Source of the DNA: Saccoglossus kowalevskii
Lineage: Eukaryota > Hemichordata > Enteropneusta > Harrimaniidae
DNA length: 28,890 nt
Direction: 5' to 3'
Assembly: GCF_000003605.2 (NCBI RefSeq)
Contig: NW_003153973.1
Coordinates: 1 to 28,890, forward strand
Both the position numbers and the translations under genes were made by a program. The notes under the pieces were generated by a model, which saw nothing but the letters and a program-made list of their open reading frames with translations, searched no databases and was not told the DNA's origin. Below are positions 10,347 through 22,266 of the stretch, one piece after another (position 1 is the stretch's first letter; each line of letters begins with the position of its first letter).

Positions 10347-11291
10347 AAATCGTTATCGCTGGCATGAAGTACCTTCTAGAATTGACCTATAACCTCTACA
10401 TACTTGTAGTAACACGACGGTAGTTTAACAGCAATTCACGAAATATTTATTTACATTTTCGAACTTTTCACTATGGTAATTGTTAATATGATATCACAGG
10501 TAAGAATCCCGATTGAAACAACCAACTTTGCAATCGCTTTTCACAACTTTGTAAGCAGTTTGTTGTCGATTTTCCGGTTGGCAGTTGTCATAATCTGCTT
10601 ATATATATGAGGCATTCTTGATACGTTTACTTAATGTTTTCGAAATTTAACAGCGTGGGTGTCATGGCAATGACATAGGTTAAATATACAAGCAACTCCG
10701 CCAACATTTCCTTCGATTTTTCCAACATTGCATGCTGTTTTCTAACATTTTACAGTCAGTTCATGTGAAAATCTATAGGTTGCTTTCAACTAGCATTTAT
10801 TAAATTTGTCGACTTTACAGCTGCGCGTTTCTATATGCCAACAACTTAGGTCATATATACCGATATATCTACCAAAGTTTCAATAACTTAGCACAGCTTT
10901 GCCATCACTTTGAACAACTTTGCCCGGTGTGTTAACAGCGTAAAACCCAGTACGTGCCGATAGCATCTACAACTTGTTCTTGGAAATTAGAAAAAAAATT
11001 GAAAACTTGTCCTTAATTAAAATAGTTACAAAAATTCCACGATTTTCCACTATAAATAATTACCATCACAGTGAGAAAGAATGCAGGAACGTTGCCTTAT
11101 ATTTTATCTGTGTGTGTTATGAAACAAAAAAAAATCAACTGCTCGTTAACTCAGGGAGTCTCCCATGCATGTACTAACCACGATCGATTGCGCTTTACTT
11201 TAAACATTTGTTGTTCAGCTAACCACACAGCTGCATAGATTATTTAAAATTAAGCCGAATTGGCAGGTATTTCATGTTTTTCGATGTTTTA
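10347..11291 (+). repeat. Satellite unit 12 (945 bp)
   Basis: GAAACAACCAAC type with TTCGATTTTTCC. It shares CTTGTAGTAAC with unit 11. Private changes include AACACGACGGTAG, GTAAGAATCCC, a 2-bp TA expansion in CTTATATATATGAGG, AGCGTGGGTG, TTGCATGCTG, CACAGCTTTG, ACAGCGTAAAAC, TTTTATCTGTG and CGTTAACTCAGG. Confidence 0.96.
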
Positions 11292-12220
11292 AAATCGTTA
11301 TCGCTGGCATGAAGTACCTTCTAGAATTGACCTATAACCTCTACATACTTGGAGTAACACTACGGTAATTTAACAGCAATTCACGAAATAATTATTTACA
11401 TTTTCGAACTTTTAACTATGGTAATTGTTAATATGATATCACAGGTAACAATCCCGATTGAAACAACCAACTTTGCAATCGCTTTTCACAACTTTGTAAG
11501 CAGTTTGTTGTCGATTTTTCGGTTGGCAGTTGTGATAATCTGCTCATATATGAGGCATTCTTGATACATTTACTTAATGTTTTCGAAATTTAACAGCGGG
11601 GGTGTCATGGCAATGACATAGGTTAAATATACAAGCAACTCCTCCAACATTTCCTTCGATTTTTCCAACATTGCCCGCTGTTTTCTAACATTTTACAGTC
11701 AGTTCATGTGAAAATCTATAGGTTGCTTTCAACTAGCATTTATTAAATTTGTCGACTTTACAGCTGCGCGTTTCTATATGCCAACAATATAGGTCATATA
11801 TACCAAAGTTTCAATAACTTAGCACAACTTTGCCATCACTTTGAACAACTTTGCCCGGTGTGTTAACAGCTTAAAACCCAGTACGTGCCGATAGCATCTA
11901 CAACTTGTTCTTGGAAATTAGAAAAAAATTGAAAACTTTTCCTTAATTAAAATAGTTACAAAAATTCCAAGATTTTCCACTATAAATAATTACCATCACA
12001 GTGAGAAAGAATGCAGGAACGTTGCCTTATATTTTAACTGTGTGTGTTATGAAACAAAAAAAATCAACTGCTCGTTTACTCAGGGAGTCTCCCATGCATG
12101 TACTAACCGCGATCGATTGCGCTTTACCTTAAACGTTTGTTGTTCAGCTAACTACACAGCTGCTTAGATTATTTAAAATTAAAACGAATTGGCAAGTATT
12201 TCATGTTTTTCGATGTTTTA
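11292..12220 (+). repeat. Satellite unit 13 (929 bp) with 12-bp deletion
   Basis: Carries ACTCCTCCAAC, TTGCCCGCTG, AACAATATAGG and a 12-bp deletion at 11801-11804, where TACC-GATATATC-TACC is reduced to a single TACC. The tail has TTCCAAGATTTTCC, AACCGCGATCG, GCTTTACCTTAAAC, GCTTAGATT and ATTAAAACGAATTGGCAAG. Units 19 and 31 share both the deletion and the tail. Unit 23 shares the tail but not the deletion. Confidence 0.96.
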
Positions 12221-12840
12221 AAGTCGTTATCGCTGGCATGAAGTACCTTCTAGAATTGACCTATAACCTCTACATACTTGGAGTAACACTACGGTAATTT
12301 AACAGCAATTCACGAAATATTTATTTACATTTTCAAACTTTTAACTATGGTAATTGTTAATATGATATCACAGGTAACAATCCCGATTGAAAAAAAACAA
12401 CTTTGCAATCGCTTTTCACAACTTTGTAAGCAGTTTGTTGTCGATTTTTCGGTTGGCAGTTGTGATAATCTGCTTATATATGAGGCATTCTTGATACATT
12501 TACTTAATGTTTTCGAAATTTAACTACAGGGGTGTCATGGCAATGACATAGGTTAAATATTCAAGCAACTCCGCCAAAATTTCCTTCGATTTTTCCAACA
12601 TTGCACGCTGTTTTCTAACAATTTTACAGTCAGTTCATGTGAAAATCTATAGGTTGCTTTCAACTAGCATTTATTAAATTTGTCGACTTTACAGCTGCGC
12701 GTTTCTATATGCCAACAATTTAGGTCATATATACCGATATATCTACCAAAGTTTCAATAACTTAGCACAACTTTGCCATCACTTTGAACAACTTTGCCCG
12801 GTGTGTTAACAGCTTAAAACCCAGTACGTGCCGATAGCAT
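11965..12840 (+). repeat. Higher-order block C, copy 1 (units 13 tail-14)
   Basis: Runs from TTCCAAGATTTTCC in unit 13 through TTAACTACAGGGG and AACAATTTTACAG in unit 14, and recurs at about 21068-21950 with a displacement of about 9,103 bp. The left limit is set by the 12-bp deletion, which copy 2 lacks. The right limit is set by the tail of unit 24, which follows unit 25 instead. Confidence 0.7.
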
Positions 12841-13165
12841 CTACAACTTGTTCTTGGAAATTAGAAAAAAAATTGAAAACTTTTCCTTAATTAAAATAGT
12901 TACAAAAATTTCACGATTTTCCACTATAAATAATTACCATCACAGTGAGAAAGAATGCAGGAACGTTGCCTTATATTTTAACTGTGTGTGTTATGAAACA
13001 AAAACAAATCAACTGCTCGTTTACTCAGGGAGTCTCCCATGCATGTACTAACCACGATCGATTGCGCTTTACTTTAAATGCTTGTTGTTCAGCTAACTAC
13101 ACAGCTGCATAGATTATTTAAAATTAAGCCGAATTGGCAGGTATTTCATGTTTTTCGATGTTTTA
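12221..13165 (+). repeat. Satellite unit 14 (945 bp)
   Basis: Begins AAGTCG instead of AAATCG. It carries TTAACTACAGGGGTG, ATATTCAAGCAAC, GCCAAAATTTCC and an extra A in AACAATTTTACAG, a combination found otherwise only in unit 24. The tail has AATTTCACGATTTT and AAAAACAAATCAAC, shared with unit 20. Confidence 0.96.
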
Positions 13166-13800
13166 AAATCGTTATCGATGGCATGAAGTACCTTCTAGAA
13201 TTGACCTATCACCTCTACATACTTGGAGTAACACCACGGTAATTTAACAGCAATTCACGAAATATTTATTTACATTTTCAAACTTTTAACTATGGTAATT
13301 ATTAATATGATATAACAGGTAACAATCCCGATAGAAACAACCAACTTTGCAATAGCTTTTCACAACTTTGTAAGCAGTTTGTTGTCGATTTTTCGGTTGG
13401 CAATTGTGATAATCTGCTTATATATGAGGCATTCTTTATACGTTTACTTAATGTTTTCGAAATTTAACAGCGGGGGTGTCATGGCAATGACATAGGTTAA
13501 ATATACAAGCAACTCCTCCAACATTTCCTTCGATTTTTCCAACATTGCACGCTGTTTTCTAACATTTTACAGTCAGTTCATGTGAAAATCTATAGGAACG
13601 TTGCCTTATATTTTAACTGTGTGTGTTATGAAACAAAAAAAAATCAACTGCTCGTTTACTCAGGGAGTCTCCCATGCATGTACTAACCACGATCGATTGC
13701 GCTTTACTTTAAACGTTCGTTGTTCAGCTAACTACACAGCTGCATAGATTATTTGAAATTAAGCCGAATTGGCAGGTATTTCATGTTTTTCGATGTTTTA
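13166..13800 (+). repeat. Satellite unit 15, truncated to 635 bp by a 308-bp internal deletion
   Basis: The first ~430 bp are intact and of the divergent type seen in units 19, 30 and 31 (ATATAACAGG, CGATAGAAAC, AATAGCTTTT, GCAATTGTG). At 13594-13596 the sequence jumps from AAAATCTATAGG directly to AACGTTGCC, removing the equivalent of unit-1 positions 432-739. Both parental sites end in AGG (TATAGG and GCAGG), giving 3 bp of microhomology at the junction. It is the only truncated unit in the window. Confidence 0.96.
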
Positions 13801-14742
13801 AAATAGTTATCGCTGGCATGAAGTACCTTCTAGAATTGACCTATAACCTCTACATACTTGGAGTAACACTACGGTAATTTAACAGCAATTCACGAAATAT
13901 TTATTTACATTTTCGAACTTTTAACTATGGTAATTGTTAATATGATATCACAGATAACAATCCCGATTGAAACAACCAACTTTGCAATCGCTTTTCACAA
14001 CTTTGTAAGCAGTTTGTTGTCGATTTCTCGGTTGGCAGTTGTGATAATCTGCTCATATATGAGGCATTCTTGATACATTTACTTAATGTTTTCGAAATTT
14101 AACAGCGGGGGTGTCATGGCAATGACATAGGTTAAATATACAAGCAACTCCTCCAACATTTCCTTCGATTTTTCCAACATTGCACGCTGTTTTCTAACAT
14201 TTTACAGTCAGTTCATGTGAAAATCTATAGGTTGCTTTCAACTAGCATTTATTAAATTTGTCGACTTTACAGCTGCGCGTTTCTATATGCCAACAACTTA
14301 GGTCATATATACCGATATATCTACCAAATTTTCAAAAACTTAGCACAACTTTGCCATCACTTTGAACAACTTTGCCCGGTGTGTTAACAGCTTAAAACCC
14401 ACTACGTGCCGATAGCATCTACAACTTGTTCTTGGAAATTAGAAAAAAATTGAAAACTTGTCCTTAATTAAAATAGTTACAAAAATTCCACGATGTTCCA
14501 CTATAAATAATTACCATCACAGTGAGAAAGAATGCAGGAACGTTGCCTTATATTTTAACTGTGTGTGTTATGAAACAAAAAAAAATCAACTGCTCGTTTA
14601 CTCAGGGAGTCTCCCATGCATGTACTAACCACGATCGATTGCGCTTTACTTTAAACGTTCGTTGTTCAGCTAACTACACAGCTGCATAGATTATTTGAAA
14701 TTAAGCCGAATTGGCAGGTATTTCATGTTTTTCGATGTTTTA
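13801..14742 (+). repeat. Satellite unit 16 (942 bp), near-identical to unit 17
   Basis: Begins AAATAGTTATCGC, has CACAGATAACAATCC, GCTCATATATG, CCAAATTTTCAAAAAC, CCCACTACG, AACTTGTCC and AACGTTCGTTG. All are shared with unit 17 and partly with the head of unit 18. Private changes are GATTTCTCGG and CGATGTTCC. Confidence 0.97.
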
Positions 14743-15685
14743 AAATAGTTATCGCTGGCATGAAGTACCTTCTAGAATTGACCTATAACCTCTACATACT
14801 TGGAGTAACACTACGGTAATTTAACAGCAATTCACGAAATATTTATTTAATTTTTCGAACTTTTAACTATGGTAATTGTTAATATGATATCACAGATAAC
14901 AATCCCGATTGAAACAACCAACTTTGCAATCGCTTTTCACAACTTTGTAAGCAGTTTGTTGTCGATTTTTCGGTTGGCAGTTGTGATAATCTGCTCATAT
15001 ATGAGGCATTCTTGATACATTTACTTAATGTTTTCGAAATTTAACAGCGGGGGTGTCATGGCAATGACATAGGTTAAATATACAAGCAACTCCTCCAACA
15101 TTTCCTTCGATTTTTCCAACATTGCACGCTGTTTTCTAACATTTTACAGTCAGTTCATGTGAAAATCTATAGGTTGCTTTCAACTAGCATTTATTAAATT
15201 TGTCGACTTTACAGCTGCGCGTTTCTATATGCCAACAACTTAGGTCATATATACCGATATATCTACCAAATTTTCAAAAACTTAGCACAACTTTGCCATC
15301 ACTTTGAACAACTTTGCCCGGTGTGTTAACAGCTTAAAACCCACTACGTGCCGATAGCATCTACAACTTGTTCTTGGAAATTAGAAAAAAATTGAAAACT
15401 TGTCCTTAATTAAAATAGTTACAAAAATTCCACGATTTTCCACTATAAATAATTACCATCACAGTGAGAAAGAATGCAGGAACGTTGCCTTATATTTTAA
15501 CTGTTTGTGTTATGAAACAAAAAAAAAATCAACCGCTCGTTTACTCAGGGAGTCTCCCATGCATGTACTAACCACGATCGATTGCGCTTTACTTTAAACG
15601 TTCGTTGTTCAGCTAACTACACAGCTGCATAGATTATTTGAAATTAAGCCGAATTGGCAGGTATTTCATGTTTTTCGATGTTTTA
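14743..15685 (+). repeat. Satellite unit 17 (943 bp), near-identical to unit 16
   Basis: Differs from unit 16 at about six places that I can see: TTTAATTTTTCG for TTTACATTTTCG, GATTTTTCGG, CGATTTTCC, CTGTTTGTG, one extra A in the third A-run, and CAACCGCTCG. This points to very recent duplication of one unit. Confidence 0.97.
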
Positions 15686-16627
15686 AAATAGTTATCGCTG
15701 GCATGAAGTACCTTCTAGAATTGACCTATAACCTCTACATACTTGGAGTAACACTACGGTAATTTAACAGCAATTCACGAAATATTTATTTACATTTTCG
15801 AACTTTTAACTATGGTAATTGTTAATATGATATCACAGATAACAATCCCGATTGAAACAACCAACTTTGCAATCGCTTTTCACAACTTTGTAAGCAGTTT
15901 GTTGTCGATTTTTCGGTTGGCAGTTGTGATAATCTGCTCATATATGAGGCATACTTGATACATTTACTTAATGTTTTCGAAATTTAACAGCGGGGGTGTC
16001 ATGGCAATGACATAGGTTAAATATTCAAGCAACTTCGCCAAAATTTCCTTCGATTTTTCCAACATTGCACGCTGTTTTCTAACATTTTACAGTCAGTTCA
16101 TGTGAAAATCTATAGGTTGCTTTCAACTAGCATTTATTAAATTTGTCGACTTTACAGCTGCGCGTTTCTACCTGCCAACAATTTAGTCATATATACCGAT
16201 ATATCTGCCAAAGTTTCAATAACTTAGCACAACTTTGCCATCACTTTGAACAACTTTGCCCGGTGTGTTGACAGCTTTAAACTCAGTACATGCCGATAGC
16301 ATCTACAACTTGTTCTTGGAAATTAGAAAAAAAATTGAAAACTTTTCTTTAATTAAAATAGTTCCAAAAATTCCACGATTTTCCACTATAAATAATTACC
16401 ATCACAGTGAGAAAGAATGCAGGAACGTTGCCTTATATTTTAACTGTGTGTGTTATGAAACAAAAAAAAATCAACTGCTCGTTTACTCAGGGAGTCTCCC
16501 ATGCATGTACTAACCACGATCGATTGCGCTTTACTTTAAACGCTTGTTGTTCAGCTAACTACACAGCTGCATAGATTATTTAAAATTAAGCCGAATTTGC
16601 AGGTATTTCATGTTTTTTGATGTTTTA
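15686..16627 (+). repeat. Satellite unit 18 (942 bp), mosaic
   Basis: The first ~250 bp match units 16 and 17 (AAATAG start, CACAGATAAC). From about 15940 it matches unit 30 instead: ATATTCAAGCAAC, GCCAAAATTTCC, ATATCTGCC, GTGTTGACAGCTTTAAAC and TAGTTCCAAAA. The position of the switch marks a recombination or conversion boundary. Confidence 0.96.
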
Positions 16628-17600
16628 AAATCGTTATCGTTGGCATGAAGTACATTCTAGAATTGACCTATAACCTCTACATACTTGGAGTAACACCTCG
16701 GTAATTTAACAGCAATTCACGAAATATTTATTTACATTTTCAAACTTTTAACTATGGTAATTGTTAATATGATATAACAGGAAACAATCCCGATAGAAAC
16801 AAGCAACTTTGCAATAGCTTTTCACAACTTTGTAAGCAGTTTGTTGTCGATTTTTCGGTTGGCAATTGTGATAATCTGCTTATATATGAGGCATTCTTGA
16901 TACGTTTACTTAATGTTTTCGAAATTTAACAGCGGGGGTGTCATGGCAATGACATAGGTTAAATATACAAGCAACTCCTCCAACATTTCCTTCGATTTTT
17001 CCAACATTGCCCGCTGTTTTCTAACATTTTACAGTCAGTTCATGTGAAAATCTATAGGTTGCTTTCAACTAGCATTTATTAAATTTGTCGACTTTACAGC
17101 TGCGCGTTTCTATATGCCAACAATATAGGTCATATATACCAAAGTTTCAATAACTTAGCACAACTTTGCCATCACTTTGAACAACTTTGCCCGGTGTGTT
17201 AACAGCTTAAAACCCAGTACGTGCCGATAGCATCTACAACTTGTTCTTGGAAATTAGAAAAAAATTGAAAACTTTTCCTTAATTAAAATAGTTACAAAAA
17301 TTCCAAGATTTTCCACTATAAATAATTACCATCACAGTGAGAAAGAATGCAGGAACGTTGCCTTATATTTTAACTGTGTGTGTTATGAAACAAAAAAAAT
17401 CAACTGCTCGTTTACTCAGGGAGTCTCCCATGCATGTACTAAACGCGATCGATTGCGCTTTACCTTAAACGTTTGTTGTTCAGCTAACTACACAGCTGCT
17501 TAGATTATTTAAAATTAAAACGAATTGGCAAGTATTTCATGTTTTTCGATGTTTTAAAGTCGTTATCGCTGGCATGAAGTACCTTCTAGAATTGACCTAT
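15940..17600 (+). repeat. Higher-order block B, copy 1 (units 18b-19-20 start)
   Basis: Recurs at about 27230-28890 with a constant displacement of 11,290-11,291 bp (12 units). Shared rare states include GTGTTGACAGCTTTAAAC, TAGTTCCAAAA, AACACCTCGG, ATATAACAGGAAAC, CGATAGAAACAAGC, the 12-bp deletion and the AAGTCG start of the next unit. The right-hand limit is unknown because the window ends inside copy 2. Confidence 0.85.
16628..17556 (+). repeat. Satellite unit 19 (929 bp) with 12-bp deletion
   Basis: The head is the divergent type (AACACCTCGG, ATATAACAGGAAAC, CGATAGAAACAAGC, AATAGCTTTT, GCAATTGTG). The second half has ACTCCTCC, TTGCCCGCTG, AACAATATAGG and the 12-bp TACC-to-TACC deletion at 17137-17140. 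Nearly the whole unit is repeated as unit 31. Confidence 0.97.
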
Positions 17601-18500
17601 AACCTCTACATACTTGGAGTAACACTACGGTAATTTAACAGCAATTCACGAAATATTTATTTACATTTTCGAACTTTTAACTATGGTAATTGTTAATATG
17701 ATATCACAGGTAACAATCCCGATTGAAAGAAAACAACTTTGCAATCGCTTTTCACAACTTTGTAAGCAGTTTGTTGTCGATTTTTCGGTTGGCAGTTGTG
17801 ATAATCTGCTTATATATGAGGCATTCTTGATACATTTACTTAATGTTTTCGAAATTTAACAGCGGGGGTGTCATGGCAATGACATAGGTTAAATATACAA
17901 GCAACTCCTCCAACATTTCCTTCGATTTTTCCAACATTGCACGCTGTTTTCTAACATTTTACAGTCAGTTCATGTGAAAATCTATAGGTTGCTTTCAACT
18001 AGCATTTATTAAATTTGTCGACTTTACAGCTGCGCGTTTCTATATGCCAACAATTTAGGTCATATATACCGATATATCTACCAAAGTTTCAATAACTTAG
18101 CACAACTTTGCCATCACTTTGAACAACTTTGCCCGGTGTGTTAACAGCTTAAAACCCAGTACGTGCCGATAGCATCTACAACTTGTTCTTGGAAATTAGA
18201 AAAAAAATTGAAAACTTTTCCTTAATTAAAATAGTTACAAAAATTTCACGATTTTCCACTATAAATAATTACCATCACAGTGAGAAAGAATGCAGGAACG
18301 TTGCCTTATATTTTAACTGTGTGTGTTATGAAACAAAAACAAATCAACTGCTCGTTTACTCAGGGAGTCTCCCATGCATGTACGAACCACGATCGATTGC
18401 GCTTTACTTTAAACATTTGTTGTTCAGCTAACTACACAGCTGCATAGATTATTTAAAATTAAGCCGAATTGGCAGGTATTTCATGTTTTTCGATGTTTTA
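17557..18500 (+). repeat. Satellite unit 20 (944 bp)
   Basis: Begins AAGTCG like units 14 and 32. The first variable site is ATTGAAAGAAAACAAC, an A-run with a G in it. The middle has ACTCCTCC and TTCGATTTTTCC. The tail (AATTTCACG, AAAAACAAATC) matches unit 14. It also has ATGTACGAACC. Confidence 0.96.
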
Positions 18501-19443
18501 AAATCGTTATCGCTGACATGAAGTACCTTCTAGAATTGACCTATAACCTCTACATACTTGGAGTAACACTACGGTAATTTAACAGCAATTCACGAAATAT
18601 TTATTTACATTTTCGAATTTTTAACTATGGTAATTGTTAATATGATATCACAGGTAACAATCCCGATTGAAAAAAACAACTTTGCAATCGCTTTTCACAA
18701 CTTTGTAAGCAGTTTGTTGTCGATTTTTCGGTTGGCAGTTGTGATAATCTGCTTATATATGAGGCATTCTTGATACATTTACTTAATGTTTTCGAAATTT
18801 AACTGCGGGGGTGTCATGGCAATGACATAGGTTAAATATACAAGCAACTCCGCCAACATTTCCTTGGCTTTTTCCAACATTGCACGCTGTTTTCTAACAT
18901 TTTACAGTCAGTTCATGTGAAAATCTATAGGTTGCTTTCAACTAGCATTTATTAAATTTGTCGACTTTACAGCTGCGGGTTTCTATATGCCAACAACTTA
19001 GGTCATATATACCGATATATCTACCAAAGTTTCAATAACTTAGCACAACTTTGCCATCACTTTGAACAACTTTGCCCGGTGTGTTAACAGCTTAAAACCC
19101 AGTACGTGCCGATAGCATCTACAACTTGTTCTTGGAAATTAGAAAAAAAATTGAAAACTTTTCCTTAATTAAAATAGTTACAAAAATTCCACGATTTTCC
19201 ACTATAAATAATTACCATCACAGTGAGAAAGAATGCAGGAACGTTGCCTTATATTTTAACTGTGTGTGTTATGAAACAAAAACAAATCAACTGCTCGTTT
19301 ACTAAGGGAGTCTCCCATGCATGTACTAACCACGATCGATTGCGCTTTACTTTAAACGTTTGTTGTTCAGCTAACTACACAGCTGCATAGATTTTTTGAA
19401 AGCAAGCCGAATTGGCAGGTATTTCATGTTTTTCGATGTTTTA
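18501..19443 (+). repeat. Satellite unit 21 (943 bp)
   Basis: Starts with CGCTGACATGAAG, shared with units 5 and 27. It is the poly-A, AACTGCGGGGG type. Private changes are TTCGAATTTTTAAC, TTCCTTGGC, GCTGCGGGTTTC, TTTACTAAGGG and ATTTTTTGAAAGCAAGCC. Confidence 0.96.
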
Positions 19444-20382
19444 AAATCGTTATCGCTGGCATGAAGTACCTTCTAGAATTGACGTATAACCTCTGCATAC
19501 TTGGAGTAACACTACGGTAATTTAACAGCAATTCACGAAATATTTATTTACATTTTCGAACTTTTAACTATGGTAATTTTTAATATGATATCACAGGTAA
19601 CAATCCCGATTGAAACAACCAACTTTGCAATCGATTTTCACAACTTTGTAAGCAGTTTACTGTCGATTTTTCGGTTGGCAGTTGTGATAATCTGCTTATA
19701 TATGAGGCATTCTTGATACGTTTACTTAATGTTTTCGAAATTTAACAGCGGGGGTGTCATGGCAATGACATAGGTTAAATATACAAGCAACTCCGCCAAC
19801 ATTTCCTTCGATTTTTCCAACATTGCACGCTGTTTTCTAACATTTTACAGTCAGTTCATGTGAAAATCAATAGGTTGCTTTCAACTAGCATTTATTAAAT
19901 TTGTCGACTTTACAGCTGCGCGTTTCTATATGCCAACAATTTAGGTCATATATACGATATATCTACCAAAGTTTCAATAACTTAGCACAACTTTGCCATC
20001 ACTTTGAACAACTTTGCCCGGTGTGTTAACAGCTTAAAACCCAGTACGTCCCGATAGCATCTACAACTTGTTCTTGCAAATTAGAAAAAAATTGAAAACT
20101 TTTCCTTAATTAAAATAGTTACGAAAATTCCACGATTTTCCACTATAAATAATTACCATCACAATGAGAAAGAATGCAGGAACGTTGCCTTATATTTTAA
20201 CTGTGTCTGTTATGAAACAAAAAAAAATCAACTGCTCGTTTACTCAGGGAGTCTCCCATGCATGTAAACCACGATCGATTGCGCTTTACTTTAAACATTT
20301 CTTGTTCAGCTAACTACACAGCTGCATAGATTATTTAAAATTAAACCGAATTGGCAGGTATTTCATGTTTTTCGATGTTTTA
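19444..20382 (+). repeat. Satellite unit 22 (939 bp)
   Basis: GAAACAACCAAC type with TTCGATTTTTCC. It has AAAATCAATAGG, a precursor-like form of the AAAGTCAATAGG found in units 23 and 27. Private changes include GACGTATAAC, GTAATTTTTAAT, CAGTTTACTGTCG, ATATACGATATATC (1 bp shorter), ACGTCCCG, CTTGCAAATT, TGTGTCTG and a 2-bp loss in CATGTAAACCACG. Confidence 0.96.
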
Positions 20383-21323
20383 AAATCGTTATCGCTGGCA
20401 TGAAGTACCTTCTAGAATTGACCTATAACCTCTACATACTTGGAGTAACACTACGGTAATTTAACAGCAATTCACGAAATATTTATTTACATTTTCGAAC
20501 TTTTAACTATGGTAATTGTTAATATGATATCACAGGTAACAATCCCGATTGAAAAAAACAACTTTGCAATCGCTTTTCACAACTTTGTAAGCAGTTTGTT
20601 GTCGATTTTTCGGTTGGCAGTTGTGATAATCTGCTTATATATGAGGCATTCTTGATACGTTTACTTAATGTTTTCGAAATTTAACAGCGGGGGTGTCATG
20701 GCAATGACATAGGTTAAATATACAAGCAACTCCGCCAACATTTCCTTCGATTTTTCCAACATTGCACGCTGTTTTCTAACATTTTACAGTCAGTTCATGT
20801 GAAAGTCAATAGGTTGCTTTCAACTAGCATTTATTAAATTTGTCGACTTTACAGCTGCGCGTTTCTATATGCCAACAATATAGGTCATATATACCGATAT
20901 ATCTACCAAAGTTTCAATAACTTAGCACAACTTTGCCATCACTTTGAACAACTTTGCCCGGTGTGTTAACAGCTTAAAACCCAGTACGTGCCGATAGCAT
21001 CTACAACTTGTTCTTGGAAATTAGAAAAAAATTGAAAACTTTTCCTTAATTAAAATAGTTACAAAAATTCCAAGATTTTCCACTATAAATAATTACCATC
21101 ACAGTGAGAAAGAATGCAGGAACGTTGCCTTATATTTTAACTGTGTGTGTTATGAAACAAAAAAAATCAACTGCTCGTTTACTCAGGGAGTCTCCCATGC
21201 ATGTACTAAACGCGATCGATTGCGCTTTACCTTAAACGTTTGTTGTTCAGCTAACTACACAGCTGCTTAGATTATTTAAAATTAAAACGAATTGGCAAGT
21301 ATTTCATGTTTTTCGATGTTTTA
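20383..21323 (+). repeat. Satellite unit 23 (941 bp), mosaic
   Basis: The first half is the poly-A type with AACAGCGGGGG and AAAGTCAATAGG (as in unit 27). The second half has AACAATATAGG, TTCCAAGATTTTCC, TAAACGCGATCG, TTTACCTTAAAC, GCTTAGATT and GGCAAGTATT, as in units 13, 19 and 31. It keeps the intact GATATATCTACC that those three have lost. Confidence 0.96.
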
Positions 21324-21950
21324 AATTCGTTATCGCTGGCATGAAGTACCTTCTAGAATTGACCTATAACCTCTACATACTTGGAGTAACACTACGGTAA
21401 TTTAACAGCAATTCACGAAATATTTATTTACATTTTCAAACTTTTAACTATGGTAATTGTTAATATGATATCACAGGTAACAATCCCGATTGAAAAAAAA
21501 CAACTTTGCAATCGTTTTTCACAACTTTGTAAGCAGTTTGTTGTCGATTTTTCGGTTGGCAGTTGTGATAATCTGCTTATATATGAGGCATTCTTGATAC
21601 ATTTACTTAATGTTTTCGAAATTTAACTACAGGGGTGTCATGGCAATGACATAGGTTAAATATTCAAGCAACTCCGCCAAAATTTCCTTCGATTTTTCCA
21701 ACATTGCACGCTGTTTTCTAACAATTTTACAGTCAGTTCATGTGAAAATCTATAGGTTGCTTTCAACTAGCATTTATTAAATTTGTCGACTTTACAGCTG
21801 CGCGTTTCTATATGCCAACAATTTAGGTCATATATACCGATATATCTACCAAAGTTTCAATAACTTAGCACAACTTTGCCATCACTTTGAACAACTTTGC
21901 CCGGTGTGTTAACAGCTTAAAACCCAGTACGTGCCGATAGCATCTACAAC
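21068..21950 (+). repeat. Higher-order block C, copy 2 (units 23 tail-24)
   Basis: Partner of 11965-12840. TTAACTACAGGGGTG and the extra A in AACAATTTTACAG occur only in these two places in the window, and the preceding unit has the AAGATTTT/CGCGATCG/TTTACC/GCTTAGATT tail in both. Confidence 0.7.
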
Positions 21951-22266
21951 TTGTTCTTGGAAATTAGAAAAAAATTGAAAACTTTTCCTTAATTAAAATA
22001 GTTACAAAAACTCCACGATTTTCCACTATAAATAATTACTATCACAGTGAGAAAGAATGCAGAAACGTTGCCTTATATTTTAACTGTGTGTGTTATGAAA
22101 CAAAAAAAATCAACTGTTCGTTTACTCAGGGAGTCTCCCATGCATGTACTAACCACGATCGACTGCGCTTTACTTTAAACATCTGTTGTTCAGCTAACTA
22201 CACAGCTGCATAGATTATTTGAAATTAAGCCGAATTGGCAGGTATTTCATGTTTTTCGATGTTTTA
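21324..22266 (+). repeat. Satellite unit 24 (943 bp)
   Basis: The first three quarters match unit 14 (TTAACTACAGGGGTG, ATATTCAAGC, AACAATTTTACAG, TTCAAACTTTT). The tail switches to AAACTCCACG, ATTACTATCAC, GCAGAAACG, AACTGTTCG and ATCGACTGCG, the set found in units 5 and 25. Confidence 0.96.
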
